Virus record (IMG/VR): IMGVR_UViG_3300025141_000279
Span: 1-38,743 of that record
Length of the DNA: 38,743 nucleotides
Strand: one strand, 5' to 3'
DNA from: a virus
Part shown: positions 24,369 through 34,300 of the stretch, piece after piece
Numbering within the stretch: position 1 is the stretch's first letter
Layout: each line of letters opens with the position of its first letter
Translations under genes and position numbers: made by a program
Notes under the pieces: model-generated
What the model saw: only the letters and a program-made list of their open reading frames with translations
The model's database searches: none
What the model was told of the DNA's origin: nothing

Positions 24369-25184
24369 ATGTCACAATTCCCAGAAGGTTCTTATAAACC
24401 TCTTAATGGCGCACCTGAAAGTATCTGTGCCTGGGAGGTACCTGTAGAATCTGTCCCACTCCCATCAGGCGGTAAACTCTACAAACAAGAGTCTTTTTTC
24501 TATAACAAGACAACGATACAACTAAAAGCTATGACTGCTAAAGAAGAAGATATTCTTACTTCTAGAAGTTATGCAAAAGAAGGAACAACAATTGAGCATC
24601 TTATTGCATCTTGCGCAATGTGCTCTTATAAGGATGTCAAAGAATTATTGTTGGGAGATAGAAATGCACTGCTAGTAGCTATTAGAGTAACAGGTTACGG
24701 ATCAGAATACATAGCTGATGTTAATTGTCCTAAATGTAAGAAAAATAGTGAATTTAATTTTGATTTAGGTAATTTAGAAATTAATACTTTACAAGTCCAA
24801 CCTGTTAAAGAAGGTACTAAAATATTTGAATTTACATTACCTGTATCAAAAAAGATTGTGCACTTTAAACTAATAGATGCAGATGAAGATGAAAAAATCG
24901 AAAAGGAAGTTGAGAATCAAATTAAAATTCTTGGAATTAATAGCGTGGGAAGAATAACACATCGACTTTTTAGTCGTATTGTTTCAATAGACAATATTGC
25001 AGATAGAGATCAAATTAAAAAGTTTGTCAATATAATGCCTGCTTATGACTCTAAACAGTTAAGAGAGTACATGTCAAAAATTGAACCTAGCTTAGACATG
25101 TTTACGGAGTTTGATTGCCCGCACTGTGATGAGAAATCTAAAGTTTTGCTTCCGATAGGAAGAAATTTTTTTTGGCCAAGCTAG
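24369..25184 (+). CDS. Zinc-ribbon tail/baseplate assembly chaperone (T4 gp26-type)
   Basis: A 271-residue protein in the position of a tail assembly chaperone, between tube and tape measure. Features are VPLPSGGKLY near residue 30, LKAMTAKEEDILTSRSYAKEG (about 52-72), two CxxC pairs at 120-123 (CPKC) and 250-253 (CPHC) that should together bind one zinc, and the ending RNFFWPS. I associate the FFWP ending with T4-like baseplate hub chaperones. The last codons cross a run of eight T (25166-25173). The +1 frame past it is open for 68 codons and protein-like, so a longer fused product is likely. Low expression relative to the tube is suggested by the hairpin over its ribosome site. Confidence 0.75.
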   Translation: MSQFPEGSYKPLNGAPESICAWEVPVESVPLPSGGKLYKQESFFYNKTTIQLKAMTAKEEDILTSRSYAKEGTTIEHLIASCAMCSYKDVKELLLGDRNALLVAIRVTGYGSEYIADVNCPKCKKNSEFNFDLGNLEINTLQVQPVKEGTKIFEFTLPVSKKIVHFKLIDADEDEKIEKEVENQIKILGINSVGRITHRLFSRIVSIDNIADRDQIKKFVNIMPAYDSKQLREYMSKIEPSLDMFTEFDCPHCDEKSKVLLPIGRNFFWPS

Positions 25185-25380
25185 TCAAGTAAAAAATAAG
25201 TTCTTAGAAGAGTCATTTTTATTAATAAAACACTTGGGTATGTCATATACAGATATACGTGCAATGCCTATCAGATATAGAATATGGTATATAGAACGAT
25301 ACTTGGAATCGTTACAGGATGAAAGAAAAGCGTACTCAGATTCTATTAGCTCAAATAAATCTAAGAAAAATAAATTTTAA
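25174..25380 (+). CDS. C-terminal extension of the chaperone, probably reached by +1 (or -2) frameshift
   Basis: Sixty-eight codons and a stop in the +1 frame relative to the upstream gene, contiguous with the T8 run and lacking its own ribosome site. The peptide has a folded-domain look: VKNKFLEESFLLIKHLGMSY, then DIRAMPIRYRIWYIERYLES, then a polar Lys/Ser tail. The E-E-x-F-x-L...MP-x-x-x-R-x-W pattern is like the second domain of tail assembly chaperones (the T part of lambda G/GT). A shift at the T run would give a fusion of 336 residues. An internal ATG start (in LGMSY) would give a shorter product but has no Shine-Dalgarno. A sequencing error in the homopolymer is the main alternative. 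Confidence 0.6.
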   Translation, partial: GQASQVKNKFLEESFLLIKHLGMSYTDIRAMPIRYRIWYIERYLESLQDERKAYSDSISSNKSKKNKF

Positions 25381-25429
25381 AAGTTTAATAAACTTTATAA
25401 ACACATATTTATTTTAACTAGGAGATATT

Positions 25430-27328
25430 TTGAGTGAGCAATTTGATGCAAATACATTAAAAAACTCTGATTTTAAGTCAGCTTTTTCTGATTTGTTAGA
25501 ACATGGTTTTGACGGATATAGTGATCCAAGAACCGGTTCTTGGTTTGCTGATGTGTTACGACTACTAGGTGATTCATCTGATAAAAACCCCTTGACAGCA
25601 ATTGATCAGAGGCTTTTAAATGAAGAAGGACTAAAAGCTCAAGCAGCTTTAGCAGCGGGTCAAACAAAAGATATTGAAACTGCAGTTTATGAGGGTTCAA
25701 AAAAAGCTGATAGCGATTCAGATAAAACCTTTAAAATAGAAGGGGCTGATGGTAATATCTACAATCTTAACGAAATAAAAGACTCAGTTTCTTTTTTAAA
25801 GTCTGCCTCGGCTGATGCATTCAGCGCATTAGTTTCTATTAAGAAAGCTGCAAGAGCAGGTATTGATGCAGTCAATAAAATTGCAGAGCCTCATCGACAA
25901 GCTTTAGCCAGTATAAAGGAGTCATACGGCGGCGTTACAATGATGGGTAGTAAGGCAGCAAATGACATGGGTACGACATTACAAAATTCGTATAAACAAT
26001 TTGCTAGCGATTACATGAAAACAAACTCTGAACTTAGAGAAGCAAATAGAGATTTACTGTCTGTGGATGATGAGTTTTTAGATGCTGCTCCGGAGGCATT
26101 TAAAAAACTAGGTGATCAAGTCAACTTTATGATGACTGTGTATGAAGATCCTAAAAATGCTTTTAAAACTTATCTAGACGTAGTTAACAAGACAGCAAGA
26201 ACTTACGGCTCTGAAATAGCCAAAAATTTTGAGAAACATGCAGTAGAAGTTGATCTTATAGGTAAGGGATTAGGCCTAAGTTCTCAGCAATTGCAAAAAG
26301 TTATTACACGTAATATAGATAGAACGGGCAATGCAAATATAGAAACTCTTAAACAATTTAATCAATTTGCACAAGGTGTTGCTGATGCCACGGGTAAATC
26401 TTCAAAGATAGTTGCTGATACGATGGCAGCAGTCATATCAGATGTACAAAATTTCGGTAATGTAACAGATGAAGAAGCTTCAAGAATATCAGGCGCTTTA
26501 TTAGACATTGGAATTGCAGCAGATACTTTAGGTAAACTAGTAGGCAAATTTGCTAATTTTGATCAAGCTGCTTCTGCTGTAGGAAACTTAACTGCCGCGT
26601 TTGGTCTTAATTTAGATGCAATGGAAATGATGATGCTGGCAAACGAGGATCAAGAGCAATTTCTATTTAGAATGAGAGACGCATTTGAGGAACAGGGCGT
26701 TAATTTTCAAGACATGTCGCTTGCACAACAAAAACTGATATCTAGTCAAATAGGGCTAACAGTTGAAGAAGCTTCTCGATTTTTTGATTTTGAAAATCAA
26801 ATTACTTCAATTGATGAATTAAAAGAAGCGACTGACGATCTTTCACCTGACGAAGCTGTTAGAAAACTTAAGTCAGAAATACTATCACTTGTTGACAAGG
26901 GAGGTCCGGCACTTGAAACAGCGATAAAAAATACAAAAGCTTTTGGATTGGGTGGCGAATTTTTAGATGATGTCATGGCAGTCCAGAGAAATTTAGGTAA
27001 AGTTGATGTATTGATGGGTCAAATAGAAGCTAAGGCACAGGCAGAGATTAGTAGTAAAATAATAGATAATGTTAACGCAGCTGGTGAAAAAGCTGATGCA
27101 ATTATTAAAAAGCTTAATGAAAACTTAAAAAAAGCTAAAGAAAAAATTGATACTGAAAAAGCTACGCAACAAGTAGAATTAGCAAGTAATGAAGTAGTCA
27201 TAACTGAAGAAAGTGCTAACAAGGCGGGCGATATCATTGCAAACAAAGTTGGTGAAATGTCTGTGACAGTAAATGTTAGTGAAAGTGAAAATGCTGCAGG
27301 ATTAGTTAACGTGCAAAGCGAAAGTTAA
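25430..27328 (+). CDS. Tail tape measure protein
   Basis: A 632-residue, mostly helical protein directly after the chaperone, the usual place of the tape measure. It fills the tube lumen, sets tail length and precedes DNA during ejection. The middle (about residues 270-460) has the family-like pattern GLSSQQLQKVITRNIDRTG, then FNQFAQGVADATGKSSKIVADTMAAV, then GIAADTLGKLVGKF and AAFGLNLDAMEMMML, with regular Ala/Gly helices. The C-terminal part is a Lys/Glu coiled coil. The start is TTG with AGGAG six bases before. At about 0.15 nm per residue the tail would be near 95 nm, like T4 (gp29, 590 residues). The gene has no large hydrophobic pore segment. Confidence 0.8.
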   Translation: MSEQFDANTLKNSDFKSAFSDLLEHGFDGYSDPRTGSWFADVLRLLGDSSDKNPLTAIDQRLLNEEGLKAQAALAAGQTKDIETAVYEGSKKADSDSDKTFKIEGADGNIYNLNEIKDSVSFLKSASADAFSALVSIKKAARAGIDAVNKIAEPHRQALASIKESYGGVTMMGSKAANDMGTTLQNSYKQFASDYMKTNSELREANRDLLSVDDEFLDAAPEAFKKLGDQVNFMMTVYEDPKNAFKTYLDVVNKTARTYGSEIAKNFEKHAVEVDLIGKGLGLSSQQLQKVITRNIDRTGNANIETLKQFNQFAQGVADATGKSSKIVADTMAAVISDVQNFGNVTDEEASRISGALLDIGIAADTLGKLVGKFANFDQAASAVGNLTAAFGLNLDAMEMMMLANEDQEQFLFRMRDAFEEQGVNFQDMSLAQQKLISSQIGLTVEEASRFFDFENQITSIDELKEATDDLSPDEAVRKLKSEILSLVDKGGPALETAIKNTKAFGLGGEFLDDVMAVQRNLGKVDVLMGQIEAKAQAEISSKIIDNVNAAGEKADAIIKKLNENLKKAKEKIDTEKATQQVELASNEVVITEESANKAGDIIANKVGEMSVTVNVSESENAAGLVNVQSES

Positions 27329-27329
27329 A

Positions 27330-27554
27330 ATGAATAAAAAAAAATTAGTAGAAGATGTTTTAGAAATGCAGAGTTTAGGTCTAGATATAGAGAGCTATAA
27401 AGAAGAAGAAGTAGAGTATATTATAGAATTTTTAGAGAATATTTACAAGAATTATAATAAAATCAATAACACAAAGTTAGATGATTTAAACTTAGAATCA
27501 ATTAAGCAAATTGACATAAACAGCGAGAAAGAAGATGGCAAGACAGACACTTAG
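27330..27554 (+). CDS. Small acidic protein between tape measure and baseplate gene
   Basis: A 74-residue protein, two bases after the tape measure stop. It has no Shine-Dalgarno of its own, so translation would be by reinitiation. It is helical and charged (VEDVLEMQSLGLDIESYKEEEVEYIIEFLENIY) and ends in a polar tail that overlaps the next gene's start by 20 bases. No family recognised. A small chaperone or tape-measure partner is possible by position only. Confidence 0.65.
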   Translation: MNKKKLVEDVLEMQSLGLDIESYKEEEVEYIIEFLENIYKNYNKINNTKLDDLNLESIKQIDINSEKEDGKTDT

Positions 27555-30500
27555 GGACTTTTTTCAAAGTAAGCGTGGCTCAAGTCAAGATAAAGTTAGT
27601 ATCAAAATATCTAATGGCGATGTTGATGTTGATGTTGTTTCTGGTGAGTCACTGATTGACTTTGATGATGATTCTAAAGGTTTATTAGGCGATTATATCA
27701 ATCATGTAACAGAGAATAACAGGCAGCCCATTAAAGGTGGTAATTTTATAGGTGTCACTCCTAACAGGGGAGTATACCCACATTCTAACCCAGAAGAGAG
27801 TACTGACAAACCATTTGTTCAGCAAGGAACTATAGAATTTGCACAAGTTGAATCGCATAGTAATAGTGGTTATTTTCAAGACGAGCTAGCTCCATTAATT
27901 GATAAAATAGGTGAAAACAATTCAAATGACATATTGTCTACAATCAAAGGTCAAGATTTAAGCAAAACAAATAATGTTGTTGTCAATGAAACTGGTGAGG
28001 ATAATCCTGTTATACAAGCTTCACAAAATCTACTAATTAGAAACAATAGATTTAGTCCCACTGCACGTAAGCCTGTTTTTAAACCAAATTCAATATCAAC
28101 TTATAACTTTGAAAATGGCGATAATCCATCAGGAACAATGCAAGTTCAAAATGAATTTGGTAGTTTTGATAATTCTAAATTTGTAACTAATATTGAATCC
28201 TTGAAAAATATTGGTAAGTCTCTGCTTCTCAAGGCAGGTGGTTGGGATTCTGCTGATCAAATTAAAGATAGCGCAAATCCGGATGAATTCGAGTTAGTTA
28301 AAAGTATCTTGTCTAAATCAGGTATGAAAACTGTGTCAACAGATGCAACTGAATCTAAAAATGCGTTTGGTTTTCCTACTGATGAATTAGGGAACTCTGC
28401 TAGATCAGGTAGGGGTGATGTTAGTACAGAAAAATTGTCAAATAAGTACGGTAGTATATTCAATCATAAGTTATATTTTTATGGTAAAAATTATGAGATA
28501 TTAAAAAAGCAAGCTGCGATTAGTTTTATTGCAGTTAGAAGATCTTTGGAAATAGTTTTAGATCAGATAGAAAATCTATCTATTAAAAGTAGAGAAAAAA
28601 ATGGTATTGCTTTGCTAGAAAGCTTTAAGGACGTTACTGAGCACAAACTTAAAGGAAAATATCAACCGGATGCAATAGAACAATTGGACTATTTAAAGAA
28701 AAATTTATTTGTTAAGACAAACTACTCTTATTTTGACTGTGTTGATGTAGGAATTAAATCAATATTTGGAAGAAGCTCACAATCTAACAATGAAAGCGAA
28801 GTTTCTAATTCTAAAATTTTAGACTCAGATGCTAGTTTTTGGATTAATATTTTCATGTCTGTATTACGAAGATCAATAAAAGTTATAGAAACAATCAATG
28901 CATTTTCAGGAGATCTAGTCAATAACAATGTATTGATCATTAAATCAATGAGAAGAAACTCTGTCATATCTTTTATGAATACATTAGCAATTATGGGTGA
29001 TGCACATTTAAGATCTCAAGATGGAAAAATATCTTCAGATAACGCAAGAAATATAAGAGACACAGAAGAAATGCCTTATATACCGTCTACAAGGGTCATG
29101 AAAACTCGTTCGGGTAAAAGGACACATTTAAACACTTCTTGGTCAGATTCAAATGTACCCTCAGCTTACATCCTACCCCTTAATGTAATAGGCGCAGCTA
29201 TTGACATGGATACACTTAACAAAGGCACTAATCCAGCTAGAGGTATGTTGGGTAGTAGTTTAGCTGACAAGACTTATACAGCAACTATGCTCCATGGTAG
29301 CTATAATAGAATTCCTTCTGCTGTTGTTAGAGAATTAGAAGATAGACTAGAAGCAGAATACGTTCCTTTCTACATTACTGATATCAGAACTAATGAAGTA
29401 CTTGCATTTAATGCATTTTTAACACAATTGAATGACCAAATAAGTACTAGCTATAATGATGCATCAGGTTACGGGCGTTTAGATCCGGTTAGGACATATG
29501 GGAAAACTACTAGAACTGTATCTTTTGCTTTTAAGCTAATAGCTACAAATGACCAAGATTTTGATCAAATGTGGTATAAGATTAATAAGCTTGTTACACT
29601 CTTCTACCCACAATATACAGATGGCGACAAAGTAGAAAAAGGACAAATTGGCAATGTACCTTTTTTATCGACTGTAGGTAATGCTGTCTTCAAGCAACCT
29701 TTTAGTCAAGTATTGGGAGCCACACCCGTAGTTAGAGTGAGAATTGGAGATGTTATTAAATCAAATTACTCTAGATTTAATCTATCTAGAGTTTTTGGTG
29801 CTGGTGACGTAGGCACAAACTTAAGACCCTCATCAGAGTTAGGAGGAGTCGCCGGAGGAATTCTAAATGGAGCAGCTGCGCTTACCAACTTAGGAGGAGC
29901 AGGAATTAACATTCCCGGATTAGGAAGATTTAGTATTAGAGACGTATTGCTAAATGTATATGCACTTCAATTTGGATCCCCTGTTGGTAAAATAGCTGCA
30001 GCGAGTAAGGCAGCTAAAGCATTAAATAACATAACTTTTAAAGAAAATATAGTAAATACCGGAATAGATCTTCTTGGTAACGAACTTATGGAAAAAACAG
30101 CCGCAGGTTTGGTCAATGGATTTGTCAATACAAAAGTTTTAAATCAAACTATAAATAAACTCGTAGATCCATCACTGGCATCAATCAATCAGCAAGACAA
30201 ATATGGTTATCAAATAGGAAGCCAGGTTTTTTTAAGAATAAGACCGGAAAAATATTATGTAGATGTAGAAGGAAAGCAACATCAGTTCTATAGAACTATT
30301 TTGGGTCGTGTAAAAAGTAAAAAAATTGTTAACTTCTTAGAGAGTAAAAATACTGCTAATTTAAAAAATGACTCGACAGCCAAAAGCTATACAAGATATA
30401 GAATTGAAATTATTGACGGTAATCTTGGATCAATTATTGGTAGTGAATTTGACGTAACACATTCTGATTTACTTCCTGATTACAGTGATATATTCTTAAA

Positions 30501-31038
30501 AGGTGTTGGTGCACCGGAAAATACTACTCCGCCTTCAGGTAAAAAAGGTCGTATGTCTTTTGGAGCTAACTCAATAAATAATATGACTAATAGAATTGTC
30601 GATAAGGTCAAATCTTCTCCCATGCTTAATAAAAGTGCTTTAGGTAAGATGACAGGTGACGCAGTCGGAACAATGTTACATGGCCCGCAGGCTTTCATGA
30701 GTCCTGCTTTAAACCCTGTAACCAGGGCTTTTGAAACAAATATGGGAAGAGGTTTAGCAGGTACATTGGGCGGCGTTACATTCAACTGGCTTAATGATGA
30801 TTATGCTTGGGAAACTAAATTCAATTCACGCGCGCCTATTGGCGTAGATATCAGTCTAACACTAACTGTAATTCATGATATATCACCTGGAATAGATCAC
30901 AGTGGATACAACAGAGCGCCACTTTACAATGTTGGTAATATAATGAAAGAAGTTTCAGGTGATTCCAACGGCAACCTTGATCGCGCAGAAGACAAATATA
31001 ATAGACAAGAAAATAAAATTCAAAAAAGAAGGAAATAA
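27535..31038 (+). CDS. Large baseplate / tail-tube initiator protein
   Basis: A 1167-residue protein. The N-terminal third is polar and probably disordered. About residues 605-700 contain YVPFYITDIRTNEVLAFNAF, then GRLDPVRTYGKTTRTVSFAF and DFDQMWYKINKLVTLFYPQY. This is the pattern that I associate with the tube-initiator domain (T4 gp54/gp48-like) that joins baseplate and tube. Ala/Gly-rich hydrophobic stretches follow at about 770-870. Later, EYKNYV-type beta sequence and IGVDISLTLTVIHDISPG form the C-terminal domain. AGAAAG lies before the ATG within the preceding gene. The structural role is likely, and the exact T4 equivalent is uncertain. Confidence 0.65.
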   Translation: MARQTLRDFFQSKRGSSQDKVSIKISNGDVDVDVVSGESLIDFDDDSKGLLGDYINHVTENNRQPIKGGNFIGVTPNRGVYPHSNPEESTDKPFVQQGTIEFAQVESHSNSGYFQDELAPLIDKIGENNSNDILSTIKGQDLSKTNNVVVNETGEDNPVIQASQNLLIRNNRFSPTARKPVFKPNSISTYNFENGDNPSGTMQVQNEFGSFDNSKFVTNIESLKNIGKSLLLKAGGWDSADQIKDSANPDEFELVKSILSKSGMKTVSTDATESKNAFGFPTDELGNSARSGRGDVSTEKLSNKYGSIFNHKLYFYGKNYEILKKQAAISFIAVRRSLEIVLDQIENLSIKSREKNGIALLESFKDVTEHKLKGKYQPDAIEQLDYLKKNLFVKTNYSYFDCVDVGIKSIFGRSSQSNNESEVSNSKILDSDASFWINIFMSVLRRSIKVIETINAFSGDLVNNNVLIIKSMRRNSVISFMNTLAIMGDAHLRSQDGKISSDNARNIRDTEEMPYIPSTRVMKTRSGKRTHLNTSWSDSNVPSAYILPLNVIGAAIDMDTLNKGTNPARGMLGSSLADKTYTATMLHGSYNRIPSAVVRELEDRLEAEYVPFYITDIRTNEVLAFNAFLTQLNDQISTSYNDASGYGRLDPVRTYGKTTRTVSFAFKLIATNDQDFDQMWYKINKLVTLFYPQYTDGDKVEKGQIGNVPFLSTVGNAVFKQPFSQVLGATPVVRVRIGDVIKSNYSRFNLSRVFGAGDVGTNLRPSSELGGVAGGILNGAAALTNLGGAGINIPGLGRFSIRDVLLNVYALQFGSPVGKIAAASKAAKALNNITFKENIVNTGIDLLGNELMEKTAAGLVNGFVNTKVLNQTINKLVDPSLASINQQDKYGYQIGSQVFLRIRPEKYYVDVEGKQHQFYRTILGRVKSKKIVNFLESKNTANLKNDSTAKSYTRYRIEIIDGNLGSIIGSEFDVTHSDLLPDYSDIFLKGVGAPENTTPPSGKKGRMSFGANSINNMTNRIVDKVKSSPMLNKSALGKMTGDAVGTMLHGPQAFMSPALNPVTRAFETNMGRGLAGTLGGVTFNWLNDDYAWETKFNSRAPIGVDISLTLTVIHDISPGIDHSGYNRAPLYNVGNIMKEVSGDSNGNLDRAEDKYNRQENKIQKRRK

Positions 31039-31041
31039 AAA

Positions 31042-31335
31042 ATGGCTACATCTAGATATTTCTCAACATCTATCATACGTAGTGGAAAAAGCTTTGGAAC
31101 AACTAGACTAGCTAGAAGAATATTTTTAGCTTGTGAGATAGGTCAACTTAAAACTGAGATTATCATTCTTAAAGAATCTCAAAGACTAGAACACTTGGCA
31201 GGAATTAAATACGGGGACTCATCTTTGTGGTGGATTATAGCTGCAGCTAGTGGAATAGGTTGGGGATTACAAGTTCCTCCTGGGACTTTAATTCGAATTC
31301 CAGTTAATGCAGACGAAGTTTATGAATATTTATAA
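31042..31335 (+). CDS. LysM-like baseplate protein (T4 gp53-type)
   Basis: A 97-residue protein, three bases after the previous stop. Residues about 54-91 form a LysM-like fold: SQRLEHLAGIKYGDSSLWWIIAAA, then a Gly turn, then VPPGTLIRIPV. This is the same pattern as P2 gpX and the wedge protein gp53 of T4, where it contacts the hub or sheath and not cell-wall glycan. The N-terminal 50 residues are basic and contain RSGKSFGTTRLARRI. It lies between two large baseplate proteins, supporting a structural role in the baseplate. No signal peptide is present. Confidence 0.75.
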   Translation: MATSRYFSTSIIRSGKSFGTTRLARRIFLACEIGQLKTEIIILKESQRLEHLAGIKYGDSSLWWIIAAASGIGWGLQVPPGTLIRIPVNADEVYEYL

Positions 31336-31346
31336 GGCGTAATAAA

Positions 31347-34300
31347 ATGACAAAAAAAACTGTATCGAATATACTAGACTTGAATTATGAATTAGCAATT
31401 GAAGAATTTAAAAAGATTATAACTGGGTTTGATTCAGATAGAGACAGGCTTATAACACAGAGTAAAAATGCAGGATCTATAGACTTAAAAAACCTAAAAA
31501 ATATCAATGCATTTCAAGATTTATCTAGTCAGGATGCGAAAGTATTAAATAGACTTATTGGGACAATATCGGGAGGTTACTATTTAAGAGACATGATAAC
31601 AGGTAAGGCATTCGCCGGGACAGGTATTAGAAGGAAAACAAAAAAACTTGAATCGGAATACCAGGAAGACGTTAAAAAATTAGCTAGGCAAAATTTTTAT
31701 TTTTATCATGATTCTGCTAGAAGAAAAGGTTTTAAACGATTAAATCTTAACATTAAAAATACAATGAAACATGGGAGCCAGGGGTTGAATCAACTTTTTA
31801 TAGATTCAGAAACAAAATCAGAGGGTGAACCAAGTGTTATTGATAATGTTTCTATAGGTGCAGTAGAGTTTACAAAACATACTTTAAGTTTAGCAAAAAG
31901 ATATGGAGATGCACTTAGCGTTTTCTATAATGCAATACCTAGTATTGAAATGTCACTATGTGCGCCTTATCTAAACGTAAAAATATTAGTACCTGAGAAT
32001 AATATAGATGTTAAAAGCATGAGTCATGAGGTTCAATTTAGATTTGAAAAACATACACCAAGTTCAGGTATGATAAGTAAACACTTGAATAAACTTAAAA
32101 TGAAAAATAACATTATGGGTGGTAATGAAACCAAATACGATCAGTTTGGAATGGAAAATTTTTTATCACCGCAAACACTAAGTAATTCTAATATAAGAAC
32201 TGCTGATAAAAATATCATTGAGCCAAATGCGCCCTTAATGACATTAAAAAATTGTAGCATAACTATAGCAGGAATGGGCGTTGGTTTATTTTGTAGTAAA
32301 AATGCTAGATTGGAATTTATTCTACATGACCGATCTAGACTTAGAGATATCGCACCTTTAGTATCCCCTAAGCAATTTGCTAAGTCTAGAGTTGTTTTAG
32401 AGTATGGCTGGAGTCATCCTCAAGGTGGCCCAACAAGCAGCAATGTTGTAGGTAGATTTTTAAATAGCTTGCGTGATAAAGGTGTTTTTATAGTAAAAGG
32501 ATCTTCTTTTAATTTTACTGATGGAGGGCATGTAAGTGTATCTGTAGATTTGGCTATGATGGGAAGCAAGATTCCTAAGACAGCTAGTGTTGCTGCAGGT
32601 GACTACGTACAATCATCAGTTTTTAAAAATGAAATGGAAGAAGTAGCTAGGCTTCTTAAAAAAGATGCTGCATCAAAACCTGAAGATCAGACTTTGCAAG
32701 AAGTAAGGAAAAAAGGAATAATTACAATATCTAATGCAAAAGGAATTAATTCTTTGATGGATAGGAAAACTTTTGAAGAGATTAAAAAATTAACAAATAA
32801 AGGTAATAAGGCAGGATATATAGCAGCAATTAGAAAGTATTTGAATGTTACTGACATTACGGGGGAAGATTTTAAAGAAAATATGGCTAAAAGCATAAAT
32901 GACGCGATTAGACAAAAGATATCTAGATTACCTTTCAATCATATTAAAAGCGCTCTAGAAGATAGACATTATAGTAAAGATAAAAATCCAGAGCCCGACG
33001 TGTTAACACCTGATGATCATTTTCTAAGAGAAAATGATGTGACTGTTTTAACAGACAATCAAATTGAAAAATCCAATCCTTTTACATCCCTAGGGAATGT
33101 CATAATGATGTTTGTTGCTTATCCACTAGCAGCAACATATCAATTTGAAGAAGTACAGGTGTTTTTCTATCCGTTTAATCAGCATAGTGCAGGAGCATAT
33201 GTTCACACGACTGCTTCTTTTCCTATATCTAAAAAAAGTTTAGAAAATTTATTTAAGTCTGCAGATGAGAAAGATACAAATCACATAAACATGTCTGTTA
33301 GTAGATTTATGTCAAAATTAGATTCAAAAATAATAAGAAATCCTGTATATGAGCATTATGGCATATCTGGCGTTTCGGCAAAAATAAAACTAATAAGTGA
33401 ATTAAGCAGTGAAGATTTAGCTGAGGCTAATGACTCAGAAATAGCCAATCTTGCTAGTATTGGTGTTACGCAGGAAATGATTGATACAGTTAAAGATGAG
33501 CAGTTAAGAATAAATGAAATATTAGATTTGTCTGATGAAAATATGGATAAAAAATCTAAGAATGCAGCAATTGCTAAATTAAATTCATTTAAAAAATTTA
33601 AAAAGCTATTAAAAGAATTAGCAATAAAACAGCGAAATGAAGCTCTAAAAACATTATATAAGAATTACAAACCTGATGATGTAAAAGAAAATCAATATGA
33701 CTTTTCTGAAGAGCCTAAATTTGTCTTGCCTAATCTAAGTTACTATTTTGAAACTGTCACACCTTATAATACATTAGGCGGAAAAGACGCACCATTACTC
33801 AAAAGCATAGCTAGCCAACTTAAAGAATCAAATTCAACTACTAGTGAAAATAAGTCTATACTTAGAATTCATGTTTATGATGAAGAAGCAATTGCCAATA
33901 AAAGTCAAGATTTAATGCTAACTCTTATGAATTCTAATGAGATAATGTCCGCTGAAGAAATGGGACGTTTACAATTTCTTAGACAGAAAAATAGATTTGG
34001 CTTAAACAAAAATAAAAAGTCACCTATTGATAACTTAACTTATAAAGATATAAAAAGAATTATTAAACAATCAATGCCCAGCATTACGTTAGGGAGTTCA
34101 ATGAGCAATGTAATGAATTTTTCTGCGCAGTCATCAACATCAAATGAAATAGCTAATACAATATTTATAACTGAACAGAGAGATTCAGGTGACGTTGGTA
34201 TTGGCCATCAAGGTGTTACGGCATTAGACAACTTAAGTGATATGATCGTTGTCCCTGCTGTTGGATCTTTAAGTTCTCCCGGTATGCCTCTTTTACAAAG

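Noticed and set aside
30150-30157. TATAAATA on the + strand, matching the T4 late promoter
   Set aside because: It lies in the middle of a baseplate coding sequence with no gene start nearby. Likely chance in AT-rich DNA.
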